Shown: piece by piece, positions 1-12,544 of the stretch | Numbering within the stretch: position 1 is the stretch's first letter | How the letters are laid out: each line of letters starts with the position of its first letter | DNA from: Macrotrachela quadricornifera | Taxonomy: Eukaryota; Rotifera; Eurotatoria; Philodinida; Philodinidae | Assembly: GCA_022393335.1 (NCBI GenBank) | Contig: JAJEKB010001139.1 | Coordinates: 143,009 to 207,008 of the forward strand | Length of the DNA: 64,000 bases | Direction: 5' to 3' | Translations under genes and position numbers: made by a program | Notes under the pieces: generated by a model | What the model saw: only the letters and a program-made list of their open reading frames with translations | Told to the model about the DNA's origin: nothing | The model's database searches: none

Positions 1-60
1 TTTTTTTTCTCTTTTTTTCGCTGTCTTAGTATGTCACTCTCTCTTTATTTAGCGCTTCCT

Positions 61-80
61 ATATATATATATATATATAT
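61..80. repeat. (AT)10 microsatellite
   Basis: Perfect AT dinucleotide run upstream of the GPCR gene. Confidence 0.9.
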
Positions 81-220
81 GTAATGTAGCATTCTCTTTA
101 TTGAAAATTAGAAAATATCAAACACGATTAACAGTAATATAAAAAAAAAAGAGAAGTATTTACATTCATGAGAAGATATCTTCTACATTTCCTTTTAGAT
201 ATTTGAAAAACTAATATTAA

Positions 221-2110
221 ATGAATATGAATATAACAAATGGTACTAGTATTTTCGAAAATTTGACAATAATGGCAAAATCAGAATTAGGAAATCCATG
301 TCCACGACAACGAAGTATCACTCGACCATTATTATTTGTTCATAATTACGCATTATTTTTCTTTGGTTCAATATTAAATTTTCTTGCATTTACTATTCTT
401 ATACAACGTTCATTAAGATGTCATTCAACATTTGCTTATCTAGCATTTTTATCATTATCAAATGGTTTATTATCATTAGTACATTTTTCAAAATGGATGT
501 TTAAATATCATTTTAATTTATCCATTGAAACTATTTTAATCACATGTCGTTTTTATCGTTTTTTATCTGATTTCTTAACACATTTTAGTTTATTTACATT
601 AATATGTGTTAATATTGATCGAGCTCGAACAGTAACAAAAAATCGGCCGAGTGCAAAATATCCTAAATCAAAATTTCATATGGTTTTAATAAGAGAATGT
701 ATTATTGGAACTATATTATGTGCATTTCATTTTCATTGGATTATTAAATATGGTTATGAAGGTTTGAACGTGTTTTTTTTTCCTCTATTTCTTAATTAAA
801 ACTATAAGAACTATTTTGTGTCAATTCGAGATGGATCTTTTAGTTGACAGTTGTCAGATTAAAAAAAAACATATCAACAAGTAGTCAAAATACTTCTTAA
901 TTCTCTAATCGAAATATATGAAGAAAAAAAAGATAGCAATGCTTAGATAATATATAATGAGTAATCTATATTTAATAAAACCCACGCGTTATACGATCCA
1001 TTTCTATTTGTCATGAATCATAATTGAAGATAGTTCTTTTTATATTTAGTTACTTATGGTGAAATAAAAGTAGCAGAATGTGGTTTTGATGATAATCAAA
1101 CAACAACTATATATTATCATTTACTTACAATAATTTATCCACCATTTGAATTAATTGTATTTTTTTGTCTTCCTTTATTAATTAATATATTTTGTACAAT
1201 AATTATTGTACGAAGTTTAAGTGTACGAATGCGTACAGCTAAACAATTTCGTCCAACAAAAACAAATTTAAATGATAAAACAGCTCAAACAATTTTTCAA
1301 AAAAAATTATCTTATTTTTTACCTAAGACAACAAGTAAAACAAATGTACATTCATGTATTTGTTTTCAAATACAATGTCGACGACATACACGTATACGTT
1401 TAAAAATTGGTCGAACAAAAGCAAGTTTAATTAAATATGATGAAGAAAATGAATCAATTGATCAACAAAAACCAATTGTATTAACAACATGTTTAACAAA
1501 TGATAATCAATCACAATTAACATCAAGAAAAACATCAAATATATTAAATAAAAAACATCGAACAAGACGTACACGTGATATACATTTATCAGCAATGCTT
1601 ATTGCTTTAAATATACTTTATTTATTATTAAATTTACCATTTAATTTACATCAAACATTTGTAAAACGTTTTCATAAAGAAAATTCTGATGTGTGTAAAA
1701 TTTTATTTATTAATACATTACTTGATGTATTACAACAAACATATTTTTCAACAAATTTCTTTTTATATGTTTTAACAAATCGACGTTTTCGAGAAGAATT
1801 TTATACAACAATTATTAAAATTTTATCACATTGTAGACAAAATTTATTTCGAAAAAATCAAAATAATCAAAATTATACATATCGACCACGTTCATCAAGT
1901 TGTAATCCATCAACAACAATTATTCAACCAAATCAAAATAGTGACAATCAAATTATTCCAATGAATTTTAGTCATAATCGTGATAGTGTTATATCTGATT
2001 TTGAAGTAACAGAAGTATCTCCACCACAACAACAATTACTTCTATCAATTAATGATAATAATCAATGTATATCAAAATTAGTTATGTTTAAAGATTTATC
2101 AAATAATTAA
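221..2110 (+). CDS. Rhodopsin-type G-protein-coupled receptor, neuropeptide-receptor-like (two exons)
   Basis: Exons 221-761 and 1050-2110 with a 288-nt GT...AG intron give 533 residues in one frame. Seven hydrophobic segments can be placed: about 37-60, 70-90, 108-131, 157-175, 203-235, 358-380 and 393-418. The TM3 end reads NIDRARTV, a variant of the DRY motif. Cys109 at the top of TM3 and Cys191 in the second extracellular loop are the usual disulfide pair. TM6 keeps its proline (LNLPFNLH). TM7 reads STNFFLYVLTNRRF, a variant of NPxxY followed by helix 8. Asn4 and Asn14 in the N terminus are glycosylation sequons. The third intracellular loop is long (about 115 residues, basic and Ser/Thr-rich). 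Class A membership is clear; the ligand is not. FMRFamide-like or other peptide-receptor affinity is inference, since such divergent receptors are very numerous in rotifers. Confidence 0.87.
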
Positions 2111-2797
2111 AATTATTTTAGAAACGTTATTAACGGTATTTTGCGTTGTGAATTTAAATGTTTGTATACGTATTTATGTATAAAAAGAAAAAAACGACTA
2201 ATAATCAATATAATATAATTACGACATCTTTTTAAAAATTCAATAAATTATATCAGCATAATAATATAAGAATACTTATCTTCATAATCAGTATCCTTTT
2301 CGGAAGTTCTATATCAATTGTATTCTTTCTTTTTTTACTTAACATCTCGTTCAACTTAAAAATCAATATACTATATCTAAATATTAATCTTATTTCTTTA
2401 TTAGATTTTGTATATCTATATAATAAGATGATGATGTTAAGGAACATCTTATTTGTTAATCAATGTCTCTTAAATATTTATATGTTCAAGGATACGATAT
2501 GTCCTTGATTTTACTTTTATGATGGAATATGCTCAATGACAACACGAGTTTTGGCCTTGTTCACATCGTCACATAACATAAAATTATCACTCGATTGCAT
2601 GATGAAATGAATAATGCAATGCGACATGAAAAGAGAACGCCTTGTACAATGTATACAGAAGGAAAAAAAAATTCTAATAATTACAATACTATAGTGGCAT
2701 GAAATAATACTTTAAGAACGATCGAGTACATACTAAACAAATAGATATTTGAATTTTGAAAATTTTTATTATTAACTGACTATCAGTATTGAATATA

Positions 2798-3034
2798 ATG
2801 GCAAATAATTCTCATATAATATGGAAAATCTTTGACGCTATTCAAAATAATGATAATGGTCAGATGTTATGGGATTTACTTCAACAAACAACAACAATAT
2901 CCGATGAAGGAATAATTTATATGACATATGGAAGTGAAACACCACAAACATTAGCAGAAAAATATTGTCGACAACATCTAATAAAATTAATTCAACTTCA
3001 CCAAAAATTAACTTACCTACGAGCACAATTTTAA
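2798..3034 (+). CDS. Small protein with an ankyrin-like unit, 78 aa
   Basis: A single open frame starting at the ATG at 2798; the frame extends slightly further up but only through a TTG. Codon use (AAT, CAA, TTA) resembles that of neighbouring genes. The pattern IFDAIQNND, then WDLLQQ, then SETPQTLAEKYCRQHLIKLI resembles one ankyrin helix-turn-helix repeat with its GxTPLHLA signature degenerated. There is no signal peptide or membrane segment. I do not recognise an orthologue. It may be a lineage-specific small cytosolic protein, or the remaining exon of a larger ankyrin protein. The nearest genes, the GPCR and coatomer epsilon, suggest no function. Confidence 0.45.
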   Translation: MANNSHIIWKIFDAIQNNDNGQMLWDLLQQTTTISDEGIIYMTYGSETPQTLAEKYCRQHLIKLIQLHQKLTYLRAQF

Positions 3035-4469
3035 ATATAACATTAATAAAGATAAAATTTCAAAAAAACTATCATATATCTAATATGTTTAGTACAAAAG
3101 AAAAGAATTAAATCGCAATATTTTATTTCTATTTACACATTCTAGAAGATGGAAGCGTAATATTCCTTTTAAATACGCCCGCTGGCTTTCAATAATATAT
3201 AATCCTACATGAGAAACGCCTAGGCAGCAGATACAGATATCTTCTACAAGAAAAAGAAGATATAAAAATAGATTCTATTATTCTATGTGTAGTTATTAAA
3301 TTTTCCTTTTCGTATTAAGTCTCCTATTCATTTCATATTTCTTTTGTCATTTTATACTTCAAATATCTACTTTTTAATGCATGATCACGCATTTAATCGA
3401 TATAATTACGTTAGAATAATCCAACTTTTCTTAGTACGATTTTGTAATCATAAAACTATTATTTATGACATGGTAATCATGCGAAAATTTAGATAATTAA
3501 AACACTACTTTGCTTACAAAAATATTCCAGAAGTTATTTATATAAATATATATTTTTAATGATATTTTTCGCTTTGAGCTTAATGAAGAAAAAAACTATT
3601 AAAAAGATCGAGATTCTTCGAGATTTCTTTCGAATAAATAACCTTTTATAATAGTATTTGTAAGAACTTTTATTTTAAATTAATTTGCCATATAAGTAAC
3701 AATTAATCGTTTTCGCAGATACATGAGTTTTAGTGTGCGATTTTTCAAATAGGTTTATTTCTTGAGTAGAAAGTCGTATTGTAAATATAATTTTTATATT
3801 TTGTTTTGAATGTCGAGCAATTTATTCTATAGAAAATAATTATTGTTTATAAATATATTTAATTGTTTTATAATAACTGAATTTACGTAAACAATTTAGA
3901 GTTATCTTCTCAATATAGGTTTTTGTTGACGTGTATATATATATATATATAGAAAACATAGAATGATTGGATACTCTCAAAGGAAATGACGTCTTTTCAA
4001 TCTGAAAATTATAGTTTTTTCAAAGAGTAGCTAAAAATTATTCTTATATTCTCTAGATAGAAAATGCTTTGCTTTCGTAATAAAAAATGCGACATTCAAT
4101 AATGTTGAATGCCTCAAGATAGAACTGTCTACTTTTAATTGTCGAGTACTCACTCTTATAATTTTAGTACTGAAATACCCCTTAATATAACCAAATTCTT
4201 ATTAATCAATATATACTGAAATTAGACGATATACTAACGACATCTATTTAAAAATTTTAAAAATATATTTAAAATTGTAATAATTAAAGAGTAAAGTTTT
4301 TAATTTTATATATGAATAATAATTGTAAATATTTAGTATAAAGACTAATATGTGAATGGTTATATTAATATTCAATAATCAATGTTTAAAACGTGTTCGT
4401 ATTTCACTATTCATTTTGAATAATTCTCTTTACTTTCTCATCGATAAATATTCAAACTAATTATTTATC
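3035..4469. other. Intergenic, AT-rich, no gene seen
   Basis: All frames are broken by stops within short distances. A short (AT)n tract lies near 3935-3950 and a small palindrome (cattcaataatgttgaatg) near 4094-4112. No tRNA box A/B pair and no recognisable transposon ends were found. Confidence 0.6.
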
Positions 4470-5814
4470 ATGCCACGTGAAGATCGTGAACCTGATGAAT
4501 TATTCGAAATTCGAACAAATTTTTATACAGGCAATTATCAACAAGTAATCAATGAGGCAACAAAACTCAAAGTTTGTTTTACTATTATTGTATTGTTTTA
4601 TATTAAATAAATTCATTTATTTATTTTTTTTTAGGTTCCACAACAGTTACAAACAGAAAAAGATTTATTCATGTATCGTTCATATATAGCTCAGAAAAAA
4701 TACGGTGTTGTTTTGGATGAAATTCGTCCATCTACATCTCAAGAGGAATTAGTTGCCGTTCGATTATTAGCTGATTTCCTTTCAAATGAATCTAAACGGT
4801 ATTATTTATTTTTTTAAAATTCAGAAAAATATAATATAATAATTTATTTTTGATTTTAGTGATAATATTTTACGTGATCTTGATAGTAAAATGGGTGGAA
4901 ATGTTAAAAACTCATTTTGTTTACTTATGACGGCTTATATGTATTATCTTAGTGAAGTAATTATTTCTTAAATCATTACTTTTTTTTTTATTCTATTTTA
5001 TTTAAATTTAGAATTATGAAAATACTCTTAAGATGTTACATAATGCTGAGTCATTAGAATGGTAAATTTGAATTAAAGATTTTTATTAATATTTCTTTTG
5101 TTTTAGTTGTGCATTAACTATTCAAGCATTATTAAAAATGGATCGACTTGATTTGGCTAAGTATGTTAATTTATTATTGTGATTAATATATTATATTTTT
5201 TTTTGCTAGGAAAGAATTAAAACGAATGACAGAAATAGATGAAGATTCTGTTCTAACACAACTATCAACAGCTTGGGTTAATATTGCTATAGTATGTTAA
5301 GAATTTGTTTTCAATTAAGTAGGTTTTTTTTGTAATTTAATTACTAGGGTTCAGACAAATTACAAGAAGCTTATTATATACTTCAAGAATTAGCTGATAA
5401 ACATACAATTACACCACTTCTTTTAAATGGACAAGCTGTTTGTTATATAGCTCAAGGAAAATATGAAGATGCTCAAACAGCACTTCAAGAAGCCCTTGAT
5501 CGAGTAATAACTACCTTTTTTTTGTTTTTCTTATAAAAAAAAAGTGAATGTAAATCTTTTAGGATAGCAATGATCCTCAAACATTAATTAATTTAATTGT
5601 TCTTTCTCAATTAACAGCTAAACCAACGGAAGTTTCAAATCGTTATATATCTCAAATGAAAGATTCACATGCAAATCATCCATTTGTTAAAGATTTAGCT
5701 AATAAAGTATTTTATTATTATGATTATTAAATAAAATAAAATATTATTCTTTTTTTTTAGGCTAATGAACTTGATCGTCTTGTTCGTAATTATCAACCAT
5801 CAGTACCATCTTAA
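4470..5814 (+). CDS. COPE: Coatomer subunit epsilon (epsilon-COP)
   Basis: Nine exons: 4470-4571, 4635-4798, 4860-4956, 5012-5061, 5107-5160, 5210-5291, 5348-5503, 5563-5706, 5761-5814. They join in phase to 300 residues, close to the usual 300-310. Introns are 45-65 nt. The N terminus ([22 protein letters not shown]) followed by [20 protein letters not shown] is diagnostic of epsilon-COP. The protein is a TPR-like helical solenoid; TPR-type units are visible around [19 protein letters not shown]. It stabilises alpha-COP in the B-subcomplex of the COPI coat, which drives Golgi-to-ER retrieval. The chain closes at [17 protein letters not shown], the family's usual C-terminal region. Nothing looks truncated. 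Confidence 0.95.
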
Positions 5815-6424
5815 ATAATCGTTATCAAATAATAAAAGACATTAGGGTTTTTGCATTCGTTATCATATATATCGTATTTCAATCTGTTCTCGTACTATTT
5901 TTTTTTTGTTTCTTTTTCTTTTCCAAGTAAAAATTTATTATCCATCTTATATGTTTTAACTGATTTTATCAAGATTATTTCTTTCTTTATCTGCAGATTT
6001 ATTTGAATAGTTACTGTTTTGAAAATTAACTACAATTATTCTTAAAGAAAAAGAATGATTATTTTGCAATGAAATTATTTTAAATATTCCATTGGAATTC
6101 TTTGTTTCCTGTGCAAAAAATGTTTGCTTTTCTTTTCTTTTCTAATATATAATAACTAATACTCAAATATAAAGAGAAACTTCTATTATGTTGTTTATTT
6201 AATTGATTCAAAACGATCATGATAGAATTTTATTCTTAAATGAATAATAAGATAATAACATATTGAATCGAAATTGATTACATCATTGTAATGATCTATT
6301 TTATGATTTACATAAAAAATACAAATGAAAAAAAAATGTTTCCAAAGATTTATTTGATGCTCAATGACTTGATTTATCATGTTTAAACAATAGAATCATA
6401 TAATTTTTTTCTATTTGTAGATCC
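5815..6424. other. COPE to OSGEP intergenic region with an acceptor-like site before OSGEP
   Basis: No gene is seen. The stretch ends in a T-rich tract followed by AG at 6419-6420, four bases before the OSGEP start codon. This would suit a 5'UTR intron or a spliced-leader acceptor. Confidence 0.5.
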
Positions 6425-7477
6425 ATGACTATTACAGCAATAGGTTTTGAAGGTAGTGCTAATAAAATAGGTATTGGCGTTATTCGTGATGGAGAAGTTC
6501 TTTCAAATCCACGTTATACCTATATAACACCACCTGGTGAAGGTTTTCGACCAAATTTAACAGCTAAACATCATCAATCAGTTATATTGGATTTACTTGA
6601 TAAAGCATTAAAAGAAGCAAATATTAAATCACTTGCTGACGTTGATGCTTTTTGTTTTACTAAAGGTCCTGGTATGGGTGCTCCATTAATTGTTGTTGCA
6701 ACTGTTGTTCGAACACTTGCTCAACTCTATGATAAACCTATAATCGGTGTTAATCATTGTATTGGACATATTGAAATGGGTCGTTTAATAACTGGTGCAA
6801 AAAATCCAGTTGTACTTTATGTTAGTGGTGGTAATACACAAATAATAGCTTATTCTGAACATCGTTATCGTATATTTGGTGAAACAATTGATATAGCTGT
6901 TGGTAATTGTCTTGATCGTTTTGCTCGTTTATTAAAATTATCAAATGATCCAAGTCCTGGTTATAATATTGAACAATTAGCTAAAAAAGGTCAAAATTAT
7001 ATTCAATTACCATATACAGTTAAAGGAATGGATGTATCATTTTCTGGTATATTAACTCATATTAAATCAATTATTGTTGGAAACAAACAAGCAAGAAAAA
7101 AAGATAATGAAATAAAAAAAAATCCATATTCAAATGAAGATCTTTGTTTTTCATTACAAGAAACATTATTTGCTATGCTTGTTGAAATAACTGAACGTGC
7201 ATTAGCACATGTTGGTTCAGATCAAGTACTTATTGTTGGTGGTGTTGGATGTAATGTACGTTTACAAGAAATGATGGGTGCTATGTGTAAAGAAAGACAA
7301 GCAACTGTATGTGCTATTGATGAACGATATTGTATTGATAATGGTGCTATGATTGCACAAGCTGGTTATGAAATGTATAATGCAGATAAAACTCGAAAGG
7401 GTATGACATTAGAAGAAACAACTTGTTCACAACGATATCGTACAGATGCTGTACATGTTAATTGGAGAGAAGATTAA
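6425..7477 (+). CDS. OSGEP: tRNA N6-adenosine threonylcarbamoyltransferase (KAE1/OSGEP), KEOPS subunit
   Basis: A single exon of 350 residues; the family is usually about 335. It opens with [17 protein letters not shown], the ASKHA-fold nucleotide loop. Metal ligands are seen at His111 and His115 in [11 protein letters not shown] and at about Asp305 in [30 protein letters not shown] and [12 protein letters not shown] are further signatures. The enzyme is the catalytic subunit of the cytosolic KEOPS complex. It transfers threonylcarbamoyl from its AMP adduct to A37 of ANN-decoding tRNAs. The extra length is a Lys-rich insert around residues 222-237 ([13 protein letters not shown]) and a short C-terminal extension. 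The lack of introns contrasts with most genes here. Confidence 0.96.
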   Translation: MTITAIGFEGSANKIGIGVIRDGEVLSNPRYTYITPPGEGFRPNLTAKHHQSVILDLLDKALKEANIKSLADVDAFCFTKGPGMGAPLIVVATVVRTLAQLYDKPIIGVNHCIGHIEMGRLITGAKNPVVLYVSGGNTQIIAYSEHRYRIFGETIDIAVGNCLDRFARLLKLSNDPSPGYNIEQLAKKGQNYIQLPYTVKGMDVSFSGILTHIKSIIVGNKQARKKDNEIKKNPYSNEDLCFSLQETLFAMLVEITERALAHVGSDQVLIVGGVGCNVRLQEMMGAMCKERQATVCAIDERYCIDNGAMIAQAGYEMYNADKTRKGMTLEETTCSQRYRTDAVHVNWRED

Positions 7478-8018
7478 TGAAAAACTTTTTCTTTTTTTTT
7501 CTTTGTTTTTTGATATTCATATATATTTTTTTTTCTTGATTGAATCCTGTGGATTAATCTAGAGATTTTTTAAATATATTAAATATTATATATAAAAATC
7601 ATTTTAAATTAACCAAATTTTCGTTGTATTTTTTTTTCTTTCAGATGATTTATTATTAAAGTTGATACAGAGAAAAAATATATATATACATCAATGATTT
7701 AGTCATATTTTTAAATTAATAATTCTTTTCATACTGCAAAAATTTAAAAATAATTACCTTTTAATTATTCAATTTCGTATTAATTTATGGTACAAAACAA
7801 CATAGACATATAGTTTCATAGGTAGAAAACATGATACATTAAGTTTCTTTTTTTCGATTTAATTTTATATAGATGAAGATTAGAGATCTGACGTAAAAAT
7901 TCTTTGAAAAACTATGTACTATTGTATAAATAAAAGAAAATATATATTGTTTTTATAATAAACTTTAAGAATATATAATGTTATCTTGTATTATCATTTG
8001 CTTAGTAGTAAGTTAGTA
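7478..8018. other. Intergenic, AT-rich, no gene seen
   Basis: OSGEP 3' flank and intergenic DNA with T-rich runs and stops in every frame. It ends at the target-site copy TTAGTAAA (8013-8020) of the MITE-like element. Confidence 0.5.
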
Positions 8019-8210
8019 AAAGTAGCGGATCCAGAAAATCAGACAAGGGATGGTGGTTTGCTGGAGGGAGCGGCAGATATAGCCAAAAAACGACTTTCGA
8101 TCACTATTCGAGATAGTAAGACTCATTTGATATTGATTTTTTTGCTAAGGAAAAAAACTTGTGAGGAAGCGGCGGCCGCCGGTCCGTCAAACAGCTGGAA
8201 CCGCCAGTGG
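8019..8210. mobile_element. Short non-autonomous DNA transposon (MITE), hAT-like by target duplication
   Basis: TTAGTAAA occurs at 8013-8020 and again at 8211-8218, directly flanking a block of about 190 bp. The block is visibly richer in GC than its surroundings, including ggcggccgccgg near 8170-8181. Its left end reads AAAGTAGCGGATCCAG. The reverse complement of its right end reads CCACTGGCGGTTCCAG, giving 11 matches over the inner 14 bases. An 8-bp duplication and a short terminal inverted repeat of the GTGGCGGATCCAG type are typical of hAT elements. No transposase is encoded; a 119-residue open frame crossing the block has no recognisable domain and runs into the flanks, so I treat it as chance. 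The exact left boundary is uncertain by two bases because the TIR and duplication overlap there. Confidence 0.7.
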
Positions 8211-8218
8211 TTAGTAAA

Positions 8219-8683
8219 TATATGTTATTTGACATATTCTTCGTATAGTGATTATACGTGTCTTTTTTTAGAACTATGTCAATCATTCAGAAATATAAAA
8301 AATGAATTACAAAAACAACTTTCTGTTTCATATCTACTAAAGTAGGTAAATGAGTACTAATCTTTAAAATATTGGCTATTAAATCAAACAAACTATTATC
8401 CATTTCAAAATAAAATGTAGTCGGTTATTTGTTGAATAACTCGGCAATGCTGATAGCTATCAAGCTCGGATTTTCGCCATTAGGAATAGCATGAGTGAGA
8501 GTAAAAGTCCATCTGAGAATCAAAATACTTGAAAACTTTTCTGGTACTATAGTAAATAAAATATTTTTTCGTCAGAAATCAATAGATTTGAAATTTAACT
8601 TTCATTTTAAAGAGAATTATAAACTAAATTAATTAATTATTTTATTTCTTAGACATTAATTAATATAATAGAAAAGAAAAGGT
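8219..8683. other. PEX10 upstream region
   Basis: No gene is seen. A T-rich tract ending in TTAG at 8652 lies 31 bases before the PEX10 start and could be a splice or spliced-leader acceptor. Confidence 0.45.
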
Positions 8684-9610
8684 ATGTCTACAGCACAGCT
8701 TCGTTATGCAAATCAATTTGAAATAATTCGTAGTGAAGAAAAGGATCGTTATATGATAAGTCAATTATCTCAACAATTAGATGAACTTTATACAAAATTA
8801 TTTGGTTTAAATAATTTTCATATTTATCAAACATATTTACATCGTTTAAGTGAGTTTTTATATTATTTAACAACAACATTATCTAATCGACAAACAATTG
8901 GTGAAGAATATGTTTGTTTAATACAATATAATCCTAATAAAAAACAAATACCAACATTAAATCGTCGTTTATTTATGATTTTTTTTCGTATATTTGGTGA
9001 TTTAATATCTAAATATTTTCTTTCATCATATATAATTCGTCCGATAGCTGAAGATTATTTTCATCCGAAATTATCATTAGAAACAATTGAACTTATATCT
9101 AGATTTTTAATAACATTTATAGAAAGAACACATAAAATAATTTTTTATTTAACTGGTGATTATTATAATATAAGTAAAATTTTAACACGTATACGATATC
9201 TTATTTATACTCGTTCAACAGCAGATAGTATATCAATACAATCAAAACTTAATTATACAATGAAATTCCTTAGTTTATGTCTTTGTATTCAACATATTAT
9301 TGAATCTTATACATTATTAAAACAAATAGCTTTATCAATAACTCAACATCGTCATCATTTAAATTTATTAGCTGAAGAAGAAAAAGAAAGTGAAAAAAAA
9401 ATTCTATCAGATGATTCAATATCTTCAACAAATTATGTTCGATGTCCATTATGTTATGAATTAGCTATATCAAATGTTGCACTTATACCAGAATGTGGTC
9501 ATGTTTTTTGTTGGCAATGTATTCATACATGGGTTTCTGAAAATCAAACATGTCCATTATGTAAAACAAATACTATGCAATCGCGTATTGTTCATTTGAT
9601 TAATTATTGA
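8684..9610 (+). CDS. PEX10: Peroxisome biogenesis factor 10, RING-type E3 ubiquitin ligase
   Basis: A single exon of 308 residues, within the family's usual 300-330. The N-terminal part is a helical, membrane-associated Pex2/Pex10/Pex12-type domain. It starts STAQLRYANQFEIIRSEEKD, a typical PEX10 opening, and has hydrophobic helices around 85-115, 155-185 and 200-225. The C-terminal RING has C3HC4 spacing: Cys254, Cys257, Cys271, His273, Cys276, Cys279, Cys290, Cys293. With PEX2 and PEX12 it forms the peroxisomal ligase channel that ubiquitinates the import receptor PEX5 so it can be recycled. The first ATG fits the family start. An acidic linker (about 230-247) precedes the RING. No introns. 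Confidence 0.92.
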   Translation: MSTAQLRYANQFEIIRSEEKDRYMISQLSQQLDELYTKLFGLNNFHIYQTYLHRLSEFLYYLTTTLSNRQTIGEEYVCLIQYNPNKKQIPTLNRRLFMIFFRIFGDLISKYFLSSYIIRPIAEDYFHPKLSLETIELISRFLITFIERTHKIIFYLTGDYYNISKILTRIRYLIYTRSTADSISIQSKLNYTMKFLSLCLCIQHIIESYTLLKQIALSITQHRHHLNLLAEEEKESEKKILSDDSISSTNYVRCPLCYELAISNVALIPECGHVFCWQCIHTWVSENQTCPLCKTNTMQSRIVHLINY

Positions 9611-10114
9611 TGTGGTTTTTTTTTAATTTTTTAAAGAAATTGATTAAATTATTATAATTTGTTTTTTATTTTAAGAAAAAAAAAAGAAATATTAAACTAA
9701 AAACTTTAGATAGAATAGAGATGAATTATTATATAGAAAATGAAAAGAAAAAAAATTTTTTTGAACTTTCTATTTTCTTATTATTGAATATTTTATTTGT
9801 GTTGCAATTATCTGAAAAGAGCTATTTGCAATCAACGAAAAACAATTTTAAGTCGAATAAATCTTAGTTCAAATACAGTAATAGCATTGGCTGATTTACT
9901 TTCAATACAGTAAATGATTGTCAATATTAGGAAACTAATAAACTAAACATTTTAATGAGGATCAATGAAAATACATAAACTGACATATAGAGATGCAGAT
10001 ATAGAATTCGTTTTTTATGTATTTTAGAAAAAATATTACTTGTATTGAGATTATTTAATCTAGATTATCCACAATAAATTAGTTATAATTTTAGACTTTA
10101 AATAATAAATATAT
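9611..10114. other. PEX10-PRMT7 intergenic region
   Basis: AT-rich and without coding potential. TTTTAG ending at 10094, 20 bases upstream of the PRMT7 frame start, is a possible acceptor. Confidence 0.45.
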
Positions 10115-12544
10115 ATGTTCTTAAAACAAATTATTTATTTTAGTAAAAAATCTATTCAAAAATATTTTCAATTACAAACAATGTCTACATTTACTTCACG
10201 TACAAATATTGTTACAGGAAATAATGAATGGATATTTATTGATGATGATAAATTTGATTATCAACAAGAATTAGCTCGTTCAGCATTTGCAGATATGCTT
10301 CATGATCATGAACGTAATATACAATATGAAAAAGCAATTATTAAAACAATTCAAATACTTGAAAAATCAATAAAAAAAATTCATGTACTTGATATTGGTA
10401 CAGGTACAGGTCTTCTTTCAATGATGGCAGCACGAGCTTTTAATAATATATCACATTCATCTTGTTCATTACGTATAACTGCTTGTGAAGTTTTTCAACC
10501 AATGGCTAAAATTGCTAAAAAATGTATTGAAAAAAATGGTCTATCTAATATTATTCATGTTATTGATAAACGTTCAACTGAACTTAATTTAGAAAATGAT
10601 TTACAAAATAATAGAATAAATGTTATTGTTGCTGAAGTATTTGATACGGAATTAATTGGTGAAGGTGCTTTACGAACATTTTCTGAAGCATGTAAACATT
10701 TAACTATTGATAAAGAAAATCTTCGTATTATACCATCACGTGCTACTATTTATATACAATTAGTTGAATCATCTTTTCTTCAAGAATTTCATACATTAAA
10801 AAATCTTTCAAAACAAAATAAAAGAATTAATATTCCAAATGATTGTTTACATTTAGCTGGAGATACAATATTTGATTTAAATATAAATGAAATTAAAGAT
10901 TATATTCGTCCATTAACAAAACCATTAGAAATATTTCATTTTAATTTTAAACATATTAATGAAATAAATAATTTTAGTGAAGAAAAAATACTTGAAAATA
11001 TTCAATGTGATTATAATGGTCGTATTGATGCATTTATAATGTGGTGGAATCTTGATATGGATGAAGATGGTGAAATTCAATTAAGTACAACACCTGTTTG
11101 GTGTTATGATGATAAAGAAAAAGCAAAAAATGTTCAATGGAGAGAACATTGGATACATGGAATTTATTATCCACAACAACCAAAAATTGTTCAAGCAAAA
11201 GATCAGGTATAATTATTAAGAATTAGAAAATTAATTGTAATAATCTATGTAGAGTACTAAATTTAGTCTGTTGTTTTTCTTTGGAATACCACATTAATGA
11301 GAATAAAATAACAGAGTCTTATCTTGTATTAATTAGAAAAAAAACCAACATATTTTTGAGTATATAATTTGTAACAGTAGTGAAAATTATTGGGTTTTAT
11401 TAACAACTAAATATAGATATGATATTTCCTGTATGGTTCATTGAGTTGATATCGATCATTATCTTTTTAATTGAATACTTGCAAACTCTATAGCTTGAAT
11501 TATTATTTTATATGAAAAATCTTTTATTTTTAGGTATCTTTATATTGTTTTCATGATGAATATAGTCTTTATTTCGATGTTGGTACACCTCCATTTCTTC
11601 CTCGTTCATTTACACCAGCTTTTCTTAGTCGTTCAGCTATGGCTGCATTTAATTGTGATAAACGTCGTGATAAATTTCTTCAAGCTCTTGAAAAATCTTT
11701 TTCTAATTCATCTATAAATCGTTGTTTATATATTGGTGATGGACTTTTACTTCCATTACTTATACTTGAAATGTATCCAAATATAGAATTAATTATTTTA
11801 CAATCAAAAAATATTCATTTAGCTCATACTTTAGAAGCAATACTTTTAAATGCATCTACTAAATTAAAATATCAAATTATTCCATCATTAGATAAAGATA
11901 TAATAGATTTTCAATCAATTGATATGATTTTATCAGAACCATTTTTTACTAAATCAATTTTACCATGGGATAATATACATTTTTATTATATTATTCAACA
12001 ATATCGTTCATATTTTCGTTCAGATGTTAAATTATTTCCATATAATGCTCGTATACGTTGTTTAGCATTAGAATTTGATAATTTACATAAAATTCGTTCA
12101 CCAGTTAAACAATGTTGTCAATTTGATTTAACACCATTTGATGAACAAATTATGGAAGCATCATTAAATGTTGATGCATCAATTGAACCTCAATCATTAT
12201 TTGAATATTCATCGAAAAAACCAACACTTTCATCAATAATTGATCTTATTAATATTGATTTTAGAAATAATTATAATGATAAAATTGAAAAAATAAATTT
12301 AGAAATTCCATTTATTGAAAATGGTATTTGTAATGGTATTGCATTTTGGATTGATTATGAATTAAATGATAATATATGGTTAACAACTGGTATTGAAAAT
12401 GAGAATGATTCTTGGGTGAATTATTCTAAGCAAGGTGTTCATCTTTTACCAAAACCGATACATATAAAAACAGGAATGAAATTACAAATTAATGCAAGTT
12501 TTGATTTCAAACAAGGACAATTTGTTTTTGATATTATATCATAA
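10115..12544 (+). CDS. PRMT7: Protein arginine N-methyltransferase 7
   Basis: Two exons, 10115-11206 and 11534-12544, in phase, give 700 residues (678 if Met23 is used; vertebrate PRMT7 is about 690). The first Rossmann module has motif I VLDIGTGTG (91-99). The double-Glu loop AEVFDTELIGEGAL carries Glu174 and Glu183, which hold the substrate guanidinium. DYQQELARSAFADMLHD before motif I is diagnostic. The second exon encodes the second, catalytically degenerate methyltransferase copy (LYIGDGLLLPLLILEM), as expected for PRMT7. The enzyme makes monomethylarginine on histones and other basic proteins using S-adenosylmethionine. Met23 (10181) lines up with the usual family start. The 22 residues before it are basic and hydrophobic and could be a targeting sequence or simply untranslated. 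Confidence 0.93.

Noticed and set aside
7986..8345. 119-residue plus-strand open frame
   Set aside because: It runs through the MITE-like block and both flanks, has no domain, and its codon use is unlike that of the genes here.
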